Shown here one piece after another: positions 7,797-14,949 of a stretch of 25,035 nucleotides of DNA. The translations under genes and the position numbers were made by a program. Location of the stretch: positions 1 to 25,035 of the forward strand of contig DATCJU010000039.1 in assembly GCA_036562635.1 (NCBI GenBank), given 5' to 3'. Position 1 is the first letter of the stretch. Each line of letters opens with the position of its first letter. This DNA is from DATCJU01 sp036562635 (lineage in GTDB: Bacteria > Actinomycetota > Actinomycetes > Mycobacteriales > Pseudonocardiaceae). The notes below the pieces were generated by a model. The model saw nothing but the letters and a program-made list of their open reading frames with translations, searched no databases and was not told the origin of the DNA.

Positions 7797-8306
7797 ATGG
7801 CCACCGACATCCGCGCCACCCACGAGTACCCCCATCCGGCCACCGAGGTCGCCTCCGCCCTGGTCGACCGGGCGTATCTGGAGGCGCGACTGGCCGAGCT
7901 GGGCGGGCTCGACGCGGCCCTGGTGACCCACGAGATCACCGCGGACGGCAACGGCCGGGTGGTGCTGCGTCAGGGCATCCCGTCGGACCGGCTGCCCTCG
8001 TTCGTCCGGACGCTGGTCCCGGGCCACCTGGTGATCGAGCGCGAGGAGACCTGGCAGCGCGACGGCGAGACCGCGCGGGGTGCGGTACACGCCACGGTTC
8101 CGGGCGCCCCGGCCACCATCGGAGGCACCATGGAGATCGCGCCCGCCGGGCCGGACGCCTGCCGGTCCGAGGTGAGGCTGCGCGTCGAGGTGTCCATTCC
8201 CTTCATCGGGGGCAAGGTGGAGAAGGTGATCATCGACCAGTTGCGACGGCTGCTGACCGCGGAGAACGAGTTCACCACCGACTGGCTCGCCCAGAACCAG
8301 CGGTGA
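7797..8306 (+). CDS. DUF2505 family protein (START/SRPBCC-like)
   Basis: 169 residues, close to the usual length for this actinobacterial family, which is predicted to adopt a START/Bet v1-like ligand-binding fold. The opening (RATHEYPHPATEVASALVD), the central VLRQGIPSDRLPSFVR..VPGHLVIEREETW block and the C-terminal helix preceded by PFIGGKVEKVIIDQL are typical. No catalytic role is established; a small hydrophobic ligand is possible. The ATG follows a TAGCCT hexamer by 7 nt and has no Shine-Dalgarno, so it is likely leaderless. The stop overlaps the GTG of the methyltransferase gene by 4 bp, indicating coupled translation. Confidence 0.85.
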   Translation: MATDIRATHEYPHPATEVASALVDRAYLEARLAELGGLDAALVTHEITADGNGRVVLRQGIPSDRLPSFVRTLVPGHLVIEREETWQRDGETARGAVHATVPGAPATIGGTMEIAPAGPDACRSEVRLRVEVSIPFIGGKVEKVIIDQLRRLLTAENEFTTDWLAQNQR

Positions 8307-9178
8307 GCGCCCCGCAACCGACCCCCGCCCCCGCTCCTCCCGCCCGACCCGCCTCCGCCCCGCGCCGAAGGAAACCACGGCTGGCCGCCGGTCGGGCCCG
8401 AGCGCTCGGGCTGCCCACCCGGGGGACCACCAACCCGAACCGGCTGCGGCGGATCGACCGCTGGATGACCGGTACCCACTGGGTGTCCACCGTGCTGCGC
8501 TCCGCCGCGGACCCGCTGGTGGTGGACCTGGGCTACGGCTCGTCCCCGGTGACCACGGTGGAGATGGCGCACCGACTGCGCGCGGTGCGCCCGGACGTGC
8601 GGGTCCTGGGCCTGGAGATCGACGCGCAACGGGTGGCCGACGCCCAGCCCAGCGCCGTCCCCGGGTTCCTGGAGTTCCGGCGCGGCGGGTTCGAACTGGC
8701 CGGGGCGCGCCCGGTGCTGGTGCGGGCGCTGAACGTGCTGCGGCAGTACCCCGAGCACCAGGTCCACGAGTCGTGGCGCACCATGCTGGAGCGCCTGGCG
8801 CCCGGCGGTCTGCTCGTCGAGGGCACCTGTGACGAGATCGGCCGCCGCTGCTCCTGGGTGACCCTGGACGCCTCCGGGCCGCGCACCTTCACCCTGGCCT
8901 GCCGCCCCTCGGACATCCGCACCCCCTCCGACCTGGCCGAGCGGCTGCCGAAGGTGCTCATCCACCGCAACGTGCCCGGGGAACGGGTGCACGCCCTGCT
9001 CGGCGAGCTGGACGCCTGTTGGGCCACGGCGGCCCCGCTGTCCCCGTTCGGGCCGCGGGTGCGGTGGGCGGAGTCGGTGCGTCTGCTCGCCGAACGCGGC
9101 TGGCCGGTGCTGGACCGTCCCCGCCGGTGGCGGCTCGGCGAACTGACCCTGCCGTGGTCGGCGGTGGCCCCGGAGTGA
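8303..9178 (+). CDS. Class I SAM-dependent methyltransferase
   Basis: 291 residues beginning in a GTGA overlap with the DUF2505 gene. A Pro/Ala/Arg-rich N-terminal tail of about 35 residues precedes a Rossmann-type methyltransferase core: motif I is VVDLGYGSSPVTTVEMA, followed by the acidic end of strand 2 in VLGLEIDAQRVADA. The later RALNVLRQYPE and LAPGGLLVEGTCDE segments correspond to strands 4 and 5. The substrate is not identifiable. The conserved pairing with DUF2505 suggests a housekeeping role, but that is only context. No membrane segment or signal is seen. Confidence 0.8.
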   Translation: MSAPQPTPAPAPPARPASAPRRRKPRLAAGRARALGLPTRGTTNPNRLRRIDRWMTGTHWVSTVLRSAADPLVVDLGYGSSPVTTVEMAHRLRAVRPDVRVLGLEIDAQRVADAQPSAVPGFLEFRRGGFELAGARPVLVRALNVLRQYPEHQVHESWRTMLERLAPGGLLVEGTCDEIGRRCSWVTLDASGPRTFTLACRPSDIRTPSDLAERLPKVLIHRNVPGERVHALLGELDACWATAAPLSPFGPRVRWAESVRLLAERGWPVLDRPRRWRLGELTLPWSAVAPE

Positions 9179-9237
9179 CCGCGGGACACCCGACACCGGT
9201 CCGCCCCACCACCGATCGGATGACCACCGTCGACCTC

Positions 9238-9243
9238 TAGGGT
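9238..9243 (+). promoter_or_regulatory. Leaderless -10 element of the MDMPI-family gene
   Basis: TAGGGT lies 7 nt before the GTG at 9251. This position decides between two in-frame GTG codons in favour of 9251, since the other (9242) overlaps the hexamer. Confidence 0.5.
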
Positions 9244-9250
9244 GAGCGGC

Positions 9251-10015
9251 GTGGAGCACCTGGAGTTCGTCGAGCAGGCCCGGATCCACGCCGAGGGACT
9301 GCGGGCCGCCGCGCTGGCAGCAGGACCGGACGCGACGGTGCCGACCTGCCCGGAATGGGACGTGCACCGACTGGTGCGGCACATCGCCCGGGTGCACGCC
9401 TGGGTGATCGAGAACCTCCGCACCGCGGACCCCGAGGACCCGAAGCCGGCCCCGCGTCCGCCCGAGGACTGGACGGACCTGCTCTCCTGGTGGGACGAAC
9501 GGCTCGCGGAGCTGCTGGAGACGCTGCGTGACACCGACCCGGCGACCCCGGCCTGGGTGTTCTCCCCGTTCGCCCCGCCGACGGCGGGCTTCTGGCCCCG
9601 GCGGATGGCCCACGAGACCGCCGTCCACCGGCTGGACGCCGAGCACGCCCTGGCGGCCCTCCACGGTGGCCCGGACGCCCGCCCCGGACTGGCCTTCGAC
9701 CCCGGCTTCGCCGCGGACGGGGTGGACGAGGCCCTGACCAGGATCGTGCCCGCGCACATCACCGACTGGGCACGGTCCCGGCTCCGCGGAACGGTGCGCT
9801 ACCACGCCGTGGACGCGGGCCGGTCCTGGCTGGTGCACGTGGCCCCCGAGCAGCTTCCGGAGACCACCGCGTACGGGAGCGCACCGGAAACCCCGGAGGC
9901 GGACGCCGGCGTCTCCGGTGCGGCGGACGAGCTCTACCGGGCGGTGTGGGGCCGCCCGCACCGCGCGGAGGTGGCCGGGGAGATGTCCCTCGTCGAGGCG
10001 GTTCGCGCCCGCTGA
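9251..10015 (+). CDS. Maleylpyruvate isomerase-family mycothiol-dependent enzyme
   Basis: 254 residues from GTG 9251; a GTG at 9242 in the same frame is the alternative but lies within the -10 hexamer. The N-terminal half is the DinB-like four-helix domain of the MDMPI family, with the hallmark VPTCPEWDVHRLVRHIARVHAW near residues 30-50. Later HETAVHRLDAEHA supplies the second metal-type His cluster. The C-terminal third is the small MDMPI_C-like domain ending in LYRAVWGR. These cytoplasmic enzymes are thought to use mycothiol, the thiol of actinobacteria, in isomerisation, transfer or detoxification. The substrate here is unknown, and the gene is not in an aromatic-catabolism cluster. Confidence 0.85.
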   Translation: MEHLEFVEQARIHAEGLRAAALAAGPDATVPTCPEWDVHRLVRHIARVHAWVIENLRTADPEDPKPAPRPPEDWTDLLSWWDERLAELLETLRDTDPATPAWVFSPFAPPTAGFWPRRMAHETAVHRLDAEHALAALHGGPDARPGLAFDPGFAADGVDEALTRIVPAHITDWARSRLRGTVRYHAVDAGRSWLVHVAPEQLPETTAYGSAPETPEADAGVSGAADELYRAVWGRPHRAEVAGEMSLVEAVRAR

Positions 10016-10053
10016 CCGGCACACGGGAACGAGGGCTGGGAGACTAGGAAGCC

Positions 10054-10938
10054 GTGTCGTCGCCAGTTCGCCGTTACGTGATCACCTTCGGCTGCCCGGA
10101 CCGCACCGGCATCGTCGCCAGGATCTCCTCGTTCCTGGCCGAGGCCGGAGGCTGGATCGTCGAGGCCGCCTACCACGCCGACCCGGAGACCGGGTGGTTC
10201 TTCACCCGGCAGGAGGTGCGTGCGGACTCGCTGCCCTTCGGGGTGGAGGAGCTGCGGACGCGCTTCGCCGACCTGGCCGAGGAACTGGGCAGCCGTACCG
10301 ACTGGCGGGTCACCGACACCGCCGAGCGCAAGCGGATGGTGATCCTGGTGTCCAAGGAGAGCCACTGCCTGTACGACCTGCTGGGTCGGGTGGCCTCCGG
10401 TGAGCTCGACGTCGAGGTGAGCGCCGTGGTGGGCAACCACCCGGACCTGGCCGGGATCACCCGGGCGCACGGCATCCCGTTCCACCACGTGCCGTTCCCC
10501 GCGCCCGGCACCGATCCCGAGGGCAAGGTCACCGCGTTCAAGCAGGTGCGCGAACTGGTGGACGCCCACGACCCGCACGCGGTGGTGCTGGCCAAGTTCA
10601 TGCGGGTGCTCCCCGAGGAGCTGTGCACGGCGTGGGCCGGGCGGGTGATCAACATCCACCACAGCTTCCTGCCGTCCTTCGTCGGCGCCCGCCCCTACCA
10701 CCAGGCCTACGCCCGCGGGGTGAAGCTGGTCGGCGCCACCTGCCACTACGTGACCCCCGAGCTGGACGCGGGCCCGATCATCGAGCAGGACGTGATCCGG
10801 GTGGACCACGGCGACACCGTGCCGGACATGGTGCGCAAGGGGCGGGACATCGAGAAGATCGTGCTGGCCCGCGGCCTGCGCTGGCACCTGGAGGACCGCG
10901 TCCTGGTGCACGGCAACCGCACCGTCGTCTTCCACTGA
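10054..10938 (+). CDS. purU: Formyltetrahydrofolate deformylase
   Basis: 294 residues, near the usual length for PurU. The enzyme hydrolyses 10-formyltetrahydrofolate to formate and tetrahydrofolate, balancing one-carbon pools and supplying formate for purine synthesis. An N-terminal ACT domain (about residues 5-85, starting VITFGCPDRTGIVARIS) is followed by a formyltransferase-fold hydrolase. The catalytic triad typical of the fold is intact: Asn200 and His202 in NIHHSFLPSF, and Asp238 in LDAGPIIEQD, with the expected 38-residue Asn-Asp spacing. The GTG start has AGGAAG very close upstream, so initiation mode is unclear. The gene is followed by a strong hairpin facing a leftward gene. Confidence 0.93.
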   Translation: MSSPVRRYVITFGCPDRTGIVARISSFLAEAGGWIVEAAYHADPETGWFFTRQEVRADSLPFGVEELRTRFADLAEELGSRTDWRVTDTAERKRMVILVSKESHCLYDLLGRVASGELDVEVSAVVGNHPDLAGITRAHGIPFHHVPFPAPGTDPEGKVTAFKQVRELVDAHDPHAVVLAKFMRVLPEELCTAWAGRVINIHHSFLPSFVGARPYHQAYARGVKLVGATCHYVTPELDAGPIIEQDVIRVDHGDTVPDMVRKGRDIEKIVLARGLRWHLEDRVLVHGNRTVVFH

Positions 10939-10956
10939 CCCGCCCGCCGGTCTGCG

Positions 10957-10989
10957 CCCTCCCGCCGGGCGGTGATCCCGGCGGGAGGG
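10957..10989. terminator. Bidirectional hairpin between purU and the YbaK-type gene
   Basis: A perfect 13-bp stem (CCCTCCCGCCGGG, 10957-10969, with 10977-10989) and a 7-nt loop sit in the 112-bp gap between two convergent genes. There is no T-run. Confidence 0.7.
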
Positions 10990-11050
10990 GACACACGTCG
11001 ACCCGGCCGAGGCTCCGGTGAGCGGGCGCCGTGCGGTGAGGACGAGGGGG

Positions 11051-11617
11051 TCAGGCCGGGACCGGAACGCCCAGCCCCTCGAGCACCTCGGCGCCTGGCA
11101 GCCTGGCCAGCAGCTCACCGGGCAGCAGCAGCTTGCTCCGCCGCACACCACTGCCCACCACCAGCTCGGGTGCGGCCACCACCGCCGGGTCCAGCAGCAG
11201 CGGCCACCCCGCGGGCAGGCCGACCGGGGTGATCCCGCCGTACTCCATGCCGGTCAACCCGATGGCGTCGGCCATCGGCGCGAACGAGGCCTTGCGCACG
11301 TCCAGCCGCCGCTTGACCACGCCGTTGACGTCGGCCCGGGTGGTGGCCATCACCAGGCACGCCGCGTACCGAACCTCGCCGCCGCGCTTGCCCGCCACCA
11401 CCACGCAGTTGGCGCTGGCGTGCAACGGCACCTCGTACCGCTCACAGAACGCCGCGGTGTCGGCCAGCTCCGGGTCGATCTCCGCGACCCCGCACCGGGC
11501 GGCGTCCTCGGCGGGCAGCTCCCGCAGGGCCCGGGCCACCGGCTCGGCCAGCAGGTCGAGCCGGTCCAGGGCCGGCACCACCTGGAGTCGACCAGCGATG
11601 CTCCACTGCCTCGACAT
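11051..11617 (-). CDS. YbaK/EbsC-family aminoacyl-tRNA deacylase-like protein
   Basis: 188 residues. The central and C-terminal parts match the YbaK / tRNA-synthetase-associated editing fold, seen in the SANCVVVAGKRGG strand, the DVNGVVKRRLDVRKASFA block with its basic residues, and GMEYGGITPVGLP, the characteristic glycine-rich loop. Family members hydrolyse mischarged aminoacyl-tRNAs such as Cys- or Ala-tRNAPro in trans; the exact substrate of this one cannot be assigned. It is about 30 residues longer than bacterial YbaK, the extra part being N-terminal. The ATG at 11617 is preceded at 7 nt by TACCCT and lacks a ribosome site, so it is probably leaderless. Confidence 0.85.
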   Translation of the reverse strand: MSRQWSIAGRLQVVPALDRLDLLAEPVARALRELPAEDAARCGVAEIDPELADTAAFCERYEVPLHASANCVVVAGKRGGEVRYAACLVMATTRADVNGVVKRRLDVRKASFAPMADAIGLTGMEYGGITPVGLPAGWPLLLDPAVVAAPELVVGSGVRRSKLLLPGELLARLPGAEVLEGLGVPVPA

Positions 11618-11624
11618 GTCCGAC

Positions 11625-11630
11625 AGGGTA
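11625..11630 (-). promoter_or_regulatory. Leaderless -10 element of the YbaK-type gene
   Basis: TACCCT on the minus strand ends 7 nt before the ATG at 11617. No Shine-Dalgarno is present in between. Confidence 0.5.
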
Positions 11631-11659
11631 TCGAGGCCGACCGGGACGGCCCCGCGAGC

Positions 11660-11690
11660 CCACGGGCGGGGCTCCGCGGCCGCCCCGTGG
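11660..11690. terminator. Hairpin after the DJ-1/PfpI gene
   Basis: CCACGGG (11660-11666) pairs with CCCGTGG (11684-11690), with further GC pairing possible in the loop. It lies 20 bp beyond the stop of the leftward DJ-1/PfpI gene and before the promoter of the next leftward gene. Confidence 0.4.
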
Positions 11691-11710
11691 CGACCGGCCG
11701 GGGTGGTGGG

Positions 11711-12277
11711 TCAGCCGGCCAGCCCAAAGATGCGCAGCGCCTCGCGGTTGAACGCGGGCAGATCGTCCGGCTTGCGGCTGGTGACCAGCGGATAGCCGCC
11801 CGCGTCGGAGAACACCACCTCCTGGTCGACCCAGGTGGCCCCGGCGTTGCGGATGTCGGTGGCCAGGCTGGGGAAGGAGGTCATCGTCTTGCCGCGCACC
11901 ACGTCGGCCTCCACCAGGGCCCACGGGGCGTGGCAGATCGCGGCGATCGGTTTGCCCGCCCGGGCGAAGGCCCGGACGAACTCCACGGCGTCGGGGTCCA
12001 TGCGGAGGAAGTCGGCGTTGGCGACACCACCGGGCAGGACCAGCCCAGCGTATGCGGCGGGGTCGGCCTCGGAGACCGGAAGGTCCACATCGAAGGTGTC
12101 CGCCGGGTCGAGGTGGTGGAAGGCCCGGACCTTGTCCACCTTCCTCCCGCCCGGGGCGGCGGCCAACAGCTGCGGGGTCCCGCCCGCCTGCTGCACCGCC
12201 TGCCAGGGGTCGGCCAGCTCGACCTGCTCGATCCCCTCGGGCGCCACTAGGAACGCGATCATGGTTTCCTGTGCCAT
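11711..12277 (-). CDS. DJ-1/PfpI superfamily type 1 glutamine amidotransferase-like protein
   Basis: 188 residues from ATG 12277. The fold signature is clear: an N-terminal MIAFLVAPEGIEQVEL strand-turn, YAGLVLPGGVANADFLR, and the nucleophile elbow AICHAPW with Cys115 followed by His, the usual PfpI/YhbO arrangement. TSFPSLATDIRNAGATWVDQEVV is also typical. Family members act as stress-related deglycase, chaperone or peptidase-like enzymes; the true reaction is debated and cannot be fixed here. Start choice is uncertain. The GTG at 12283 gives two more residues, and the ATG at 12262 has AGGA 4 nt upstream; 12277 is preferred because TAGGCC lies 6 nt upstream, as in leaderless neighbours. Confidence 0.88.
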   Translation of the reverse strand: MAQETMIAFLVAPEGIEQVELADPWQAVQQAGGTPQLLAAAPGGRKVDKVRAFHHLDPADTFDVDLPVSEADPAAYAGLVLPGGVANADFLRMDPDAVEFVRAFARAGKPIAAICHAPWALVEADVVRGKTMTSFPSLATDIRNAGATWVDQEVVFSDAGGYPLVTSRKPDDLPAFNREALRIFGLAG

Positions 12278-12318
12278 ACCCACGGCCTACCCGGGGTCCG
12301 GCGGGCCCGAAACCGCAG

Positions 12319-12362
12319 TGACCGGGTCGAGCCGGGCCGATGACCGGGTCGGGCCGGGTACT
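12319..12362. repeat. 22-bp imperfect tandem duplication
   Basis: TGACCGGGTCGAGCCGGG is followed after 4 bp by TGACCGGGTCGGGCCGGG, with 17 of 18 positions equal and a period of 22. It fills much of the 84-bp gap after the alpha/beta hydrolase gene and ends at its stop codon. Confidence 0.6.
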
Positions 12363-13195
12363 CAGGCCAGGAACGAGCGCAGGCGTTCCCGCACCTGGGC
12401 GCGGTGGGTGAGCAGCGGGGCCGGGGAGTCGAACAGCTCCAGTTCGGCGCCGCCGATCGCGTCCGCGACGGCCTCCGCCACCTCCCGTGGGTGCAGCGGG
12501 TCCCGGGTGGCGCCAATCACCAGCACCTTGGCCTGGACCCCGGCCAGCACGTCGGCCGCACGGCCCAGGTCGCCGAGCGGGGACTGGCCGGGCAGCTCGT
12601 GCAGGGCGTCGCGCAGGCGCAGCAGGGCCTGGGTCCTGGCGCTGACGTGGTCGCCGACCGCCACACCCGCAGGTACCTCCGCGGTGACCAGGTCCCGCAG
12701 CGCGGTGTCGTCCCCGTGGTCCAGGGCCTGGTCCACCGCGGTGGCGAGGTGGTGCAGCCGCCGACTCGCCGTGGGCGACCGGGGGCCGTCCAGCGCGGCG
12801 GGCAGCAGCAGGGCCAGGCGTTCGAACCGGTCGGGCTGTTCGGCGACGAGCCGGGTGAGCGCGCCGGCCCCGAGGGACACCCCGACGGCACGGGTCGCAC
12901 CGACCCGGTCGGCGACCGCGGCGACCTCGGCGGCCAGCCGCGGATAACGCCAGTAACCGGGTTCGGCGTCCGGGGCGTGACCGTGCGAGGGCAGGGTCAG
13001 CACCACCCGGGTACCGGGCAGGCCGGACGCCGGGATACGGGCCTCACCGGGTGTCGCGCCGAGCCCGGGGACCACCAGGGTCACCGGGGCGCCGTGCCCG
13101 TGGGCCTGCCAGGTCAGTCCGCTGGGCAGCCACGCGCCGTCGGCCGCCGGGCCGTTCACCGCCACCGGGGTACCACCGCTCGGGGCCGCGGTCAC
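12362..13195 (-). CDS. Alpha/beta hydrolase
   Basis: 277 residues. Alpha/beta-hydrolase features in order: TLVVPGLGATPGE (oxyanion-loop region after strand 3, residues 39-51), VLTLPSHGHAPDAEPGYW (the SHG-type turn), and the nucleophile elbow GVSLGAG with Ser107. A DPLHPREVAEAVADAIGGAELELFDS segment near the C-terminus holds the expected acid, but the usual late catalytic His is not obvious (LLTHRAQVRERL is a candidate). The substrate is unknown; esterase, lipase or peptidase activity is possible. The GTG start overlaps the stop of the DUF2516 gene by 4 bp, so the two are co-translated. Confidence 0.83.
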   Translation of the reverse strand: MTAAPSGGTPVAVNGPAADGAWLPSGLTWQAHGHGAPVTLVVPGLGATPGEARIPASGLPGTRVVLTLPSHGHAPDAEPGYWRYPRLAAEVAAVADRVGATRAVGVSLGAGALTRLVAEQPDRFERLALLLPAALDGPRSPTASRRLHHLATAVDQALDHGDDTALRDLVTAEVPAGVAVGDHVSARTQALLRLRDALHELPGQSPLGDLGRAADVLAGVQAKVLVIGATRDPLHPREVAEAVADAIGGAELELFDSPAPLLTHRAQVRERLRSFLA

Positions 13196-13485
13196 CAGCG
13201 GGGGCCGCGTTGGACCTCGATCACCCGCGGCCGCACGTCGACGATGTAGACGAGCACGGCGACCAGGCCGGCGATCCAGAACATCAGCCCCCCGCGCCCG
13301 GGCTGGAACAGCAGGAGCGCAGCCGTGCCGCCCCCGGTGATACCGAGCCAGGCCGGCTTGCTGAGCTTGTCCGCCGCGGTGAAGGCGTCGGCGCGCTGCA
13401 GCAGCGCGTGGACGAAGGCGTAGACCCCGACAGGGATCGCAGCCCAGTAGATGACCAGCAGGATCAATACGTCGAGCTGCAGCAC
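13192..13485 (-). CDS. DUF2516 family small membrane protein
   Basis: 97 residues with three hydrophobic segments (about 3-25, 45-60 and 66-83). The family pattern is visible: a first helix, the ADAFTAADKLSKPAWLGI loop, a GLMFWIAGLVAVLVYIVDVRP helix and a short basic tail. The function is unknown. The gene follows hbhA in mycobacteria (Rv0476), and the same order occurs here. The GTG at 13485 has TACTCT 6 nt upstream and no ribosome site. Together with the hairpin separating it from hbhA, this suggests its own leaderless transcript continuing into the alpha/beta hydrolase gene. Confidence 0.85.
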   Translation of the reverse strand: MLQLDVLILLVIYWAAIPVGVYAFVHALLQRADAFTAADKLSKPAWLGITGGGTAALLLFQPGRGGLMFWIAGLVAVLVYIVDVRPRVIEVQRGPRW

Positions 13486-13491
13486 ATCTTC

Positions 13492-13497
13492 AGAGTA
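13492..13497 (-). promoter_or_regulatory. Leaderless -10 element of the DUF2516 gene
   Basis: TACTCT on the minus strand ends 6 nt before the GTG at 13485. It supplies a local promoter downstream of the hbhA terminator. Confidence 0.45.
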
Positions 13498-13571
13498 CGG
13501 GGAAAAGACCGAGTTGGGGATCTGACCAATCTCCGGTCCGGCTCACTCCGGCCGGAGGAACCACCGACACG

Positions 13572-13610
13572 GCGGTGCGGACCACCCGGGAGATGGGTGG
13601 TCCGCACCGC
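13572..13610. terminator. Strong hairpin downstream of the hbhA-like gene
   Basis: GCGGTGCGGACCACC (13572-13586) pairs perfectly with 13596-13610. One further C-G pair gives a 16-bp stem with a 7-nt loop, 19 bp past the hbhA stop. It separates the XRE-hbhA unit from DUF2516. Confidence 0.75.
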
Positions 13611-13629
13611 GGGACACGACCGTGTCGGG

Positions 13630-14316
13630 TCAGTCCTGCGACTTGCGGGAGTCGCCGCCCTTGCCCTTGCCCTTGTCCTTGTCCGTGGCCCGGGAGGTCG
13701 CCCGGCCGGCCCGCCGTGTGGTGTTCCGGGTGGCGCCGGCCGTCTTCTGCCCGGCCTCCTGGACGGTGTCGGAGGCCTTGGCCCCGGCACGTTCCGCGGT
13801 CTCGGCGGTCTCCCGGGCGGTGTCCTCGACGGTCGAGGCGGCCTGCTCACCGGCACCGCGGAGCCGCTGGGCCACCTTGGACAGGGTCTCGTCGGCCAGC
13901 TCGCGGACGTGTTCCACCCGCTCCTGGGCGTTCTGCGCTGCCGCCTCGAGCTGCTCCATCGTGCGCTGGAACTGCGGGTTCTTCCGCAGCCGGTCCAGCG
14001 CCTTCTCCCCGCGCTCGGCGAGGTAGCCGTAGAGCTGCATGGCGGCCTGGGTGTAGGCGTCGACGAGCTTGCGCAGTTCCGCCGGGTCCAGCTTGGGCCG
14101 GCTCTCGCCGTGCAGCTCCTCCACACCGTTGCGCCCGTTCTCGGCGCGCTCGGCCACCCGCTCACGGGCCCGCCTCAGGCTCTTGGCCACCGCCTGGGCC
14201 GCCGCCTCGCCGGCGCTCAGCACGGCCAGCAAGGGGGACCGCGTCTGCTCCACGGCGGTTTCCATCACGCTCGTCGCCCGCTCACGGGCCTTGTTCACGT
14301 CGGGTGTCTTCGGCAT
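13630..14316 (-). CDS. HbhA-like heparin-binding hemagglutinin homolog
   Basis: 228 residues, largely helical and probably coiled coil. The middle aligns well, from memory, with mycobacterial HbhA: PAELRKLVDAYTQAAMQLYGYLAERGEKALDRLR, then a Gln/Glu-rich helix and RLRGAGEQAA. Mycobacterial HbhA is a surface protein that binds heparan sulfate through a long Lys/Ala/Pro C-terminal repeat. Here the C-terminus is Thr/Ala/Arg-rich and ends in only a short Lys/Gly stretch (about residues 210-220), so glycan binding should not be assumed. No signal peptide is seen, as in HbhA. The ATG at 14316 lies 7 bp after the XRE stop, with GAGGAG about 10 nt upstream, so it is co-transcribed with the regulator. 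Confidence 0.82.
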   Translation of the reverse strand: MPKTPDVNKARERATSVMETAVEQTRSPLLAVLSAGEAAAQAVAKSLRRARERVAERAENGRNGVEELHGESRPKLDPAELRKLVDAYTQAAMQLYGYLAERGEKALDRLRKNPQFQRTMEQLEAAAQNAQERVEHVRELADETLSKVAQRLRGAGEQAASTVEDTARETAETAERAGAKASDTVQEAGQKTAGATRNTTRRAGRATSRATDKDKGKGKGGDSRKSQD

Positions 14317-14323
14317 GGACAGC

Positions 14324-14815
14324 TCACTCCTCGGGTTCCGGAAGTTCGTGGGTGGATGTGCGATCACCTGAGCGGGACGACGGGGCGGCCGAGGCCGGGT
14401 CACCCGGATCACCTGGCCCGTCCGGATCGGGCGTACGGGTGGACGTGGCGGAGTTATCCCGCCGGAACGACTGGTAAACGTCGAGCAGCACCTGCTTCTG
14501 GCGCTCGGTCAGGTCGGGGTCGGCCAGGATGGCGTCGACCACCGGCCCACCGCGCCGCTGCTCCAGGATTCCGGCCTGCACGTACAGCGCCTCGGCGGAG
14601 ATCCGCAGTCCCTTGGCGATCTGCTGCAGGATCTCGGCACTCGGTTTGCGCAGGCCGCGTTCGATCTGACTGAGGTAGGGGTTGGAGATACCGGCGAGCT
14701 TGGCGAGCTGCCGCAGCGAGATCTGGGCGTTGCGCCGCTGCTGACGGATGTACTCCCCGATGTCCCGGCCGATTCCGGCGACGGCCTCGTTGACGGCCCT
14801 GTCCATCCTGCGCAT
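14324..14815 (-). CDS. XRE-family transcriptional regulator
   Basis: 163 residues. The open frame continues upstream to 15220, but that part overlaps the divergent fluoride-channel gene; the ATG at 14815 with GGGAG just upstream is the sensible start (ATG 14806 is also possible). A lambda-repressor-type HTH spans about residues 20-75, with the recognition helix in LAKLAGISNPYLSQIERGLRKPS. A further helical stretch (VVDAILADPDLTERQKQVLLDVYQSFRR) and an acidic, Pro-rich tail follow. It is equivalent in position to Rv0474, upstream of hbhA. A perfect palindrome overlapping its own promoter suggests autoregulation. Confidence 0.9.
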   Translation of the reverse strand: MRRMDRAVNEAVAGIGRDIGEYIRQQRRNAQISLRQLAKLAGISNPYLSQIERGLRKPSAEILQQIAKGLRISAEALYVQAGILEQRRGGPVVDAILADPDLTERQKQVLLDVYQSFRRDNSATSTRTPDPDGPGDPGDPASAAPSSRSGDRTSTHELPEPEE

Positions 14816-14860
14816 CGGCTCCCACCCCCTCACGCCGCCCAGGGCTTCCCGCTGTCCTCG

Positions 14861-14889
14861 ACGGTACGCCCGGGTGCTAACTCCTGCAA
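14861..14889 (-). promoter_or_regulatory. Predicted promoter of the XRE-hbhA unit
   Basis: On the minus strand, TTGCAG (complement of 14884-14889) and TACCGT (complement of 14861-14866) are spaced by exactly 17 bp. The -35 lies inside one arm of the palindrome at 14885-14903, so a bound dimer would occlude it. Confidence 0.45.
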
Positions 14890-14903
14890 GCACACTGCTT
14901 GCA
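14885..14903. promoter_or_regulatory. Perfect 19-bp palindrome in the XRE/fluoride-channel divergent region
   Basis: TGCAAGCA (14885-14892), CAC, TGCTTGCA (14896-14903), with no mismatches. It lies between the XRE gene and the divergent fluoride-channel operon, overlapping the predicted XRE -35 and ending 46 bp upstream of the channel -10. Probable operator for the XRE protein. Confidence 0.6.
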
Positions 14904-14949
14904 CCGTGGGGTGAAACACGACACTTCGACCGGGACCTCCACCCGCCGG

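Noticed and set aside
12318..12335. 18-mer GTGACCGGGTCGAGCCGG repeated exactly at 22998-23015 inside the CHAT gene
   Set aside because: The second copy is in coding sequence and the word is made of common GC-rich codons; most likely chance. The local 22-bp tandem repeat is kept as a feature.
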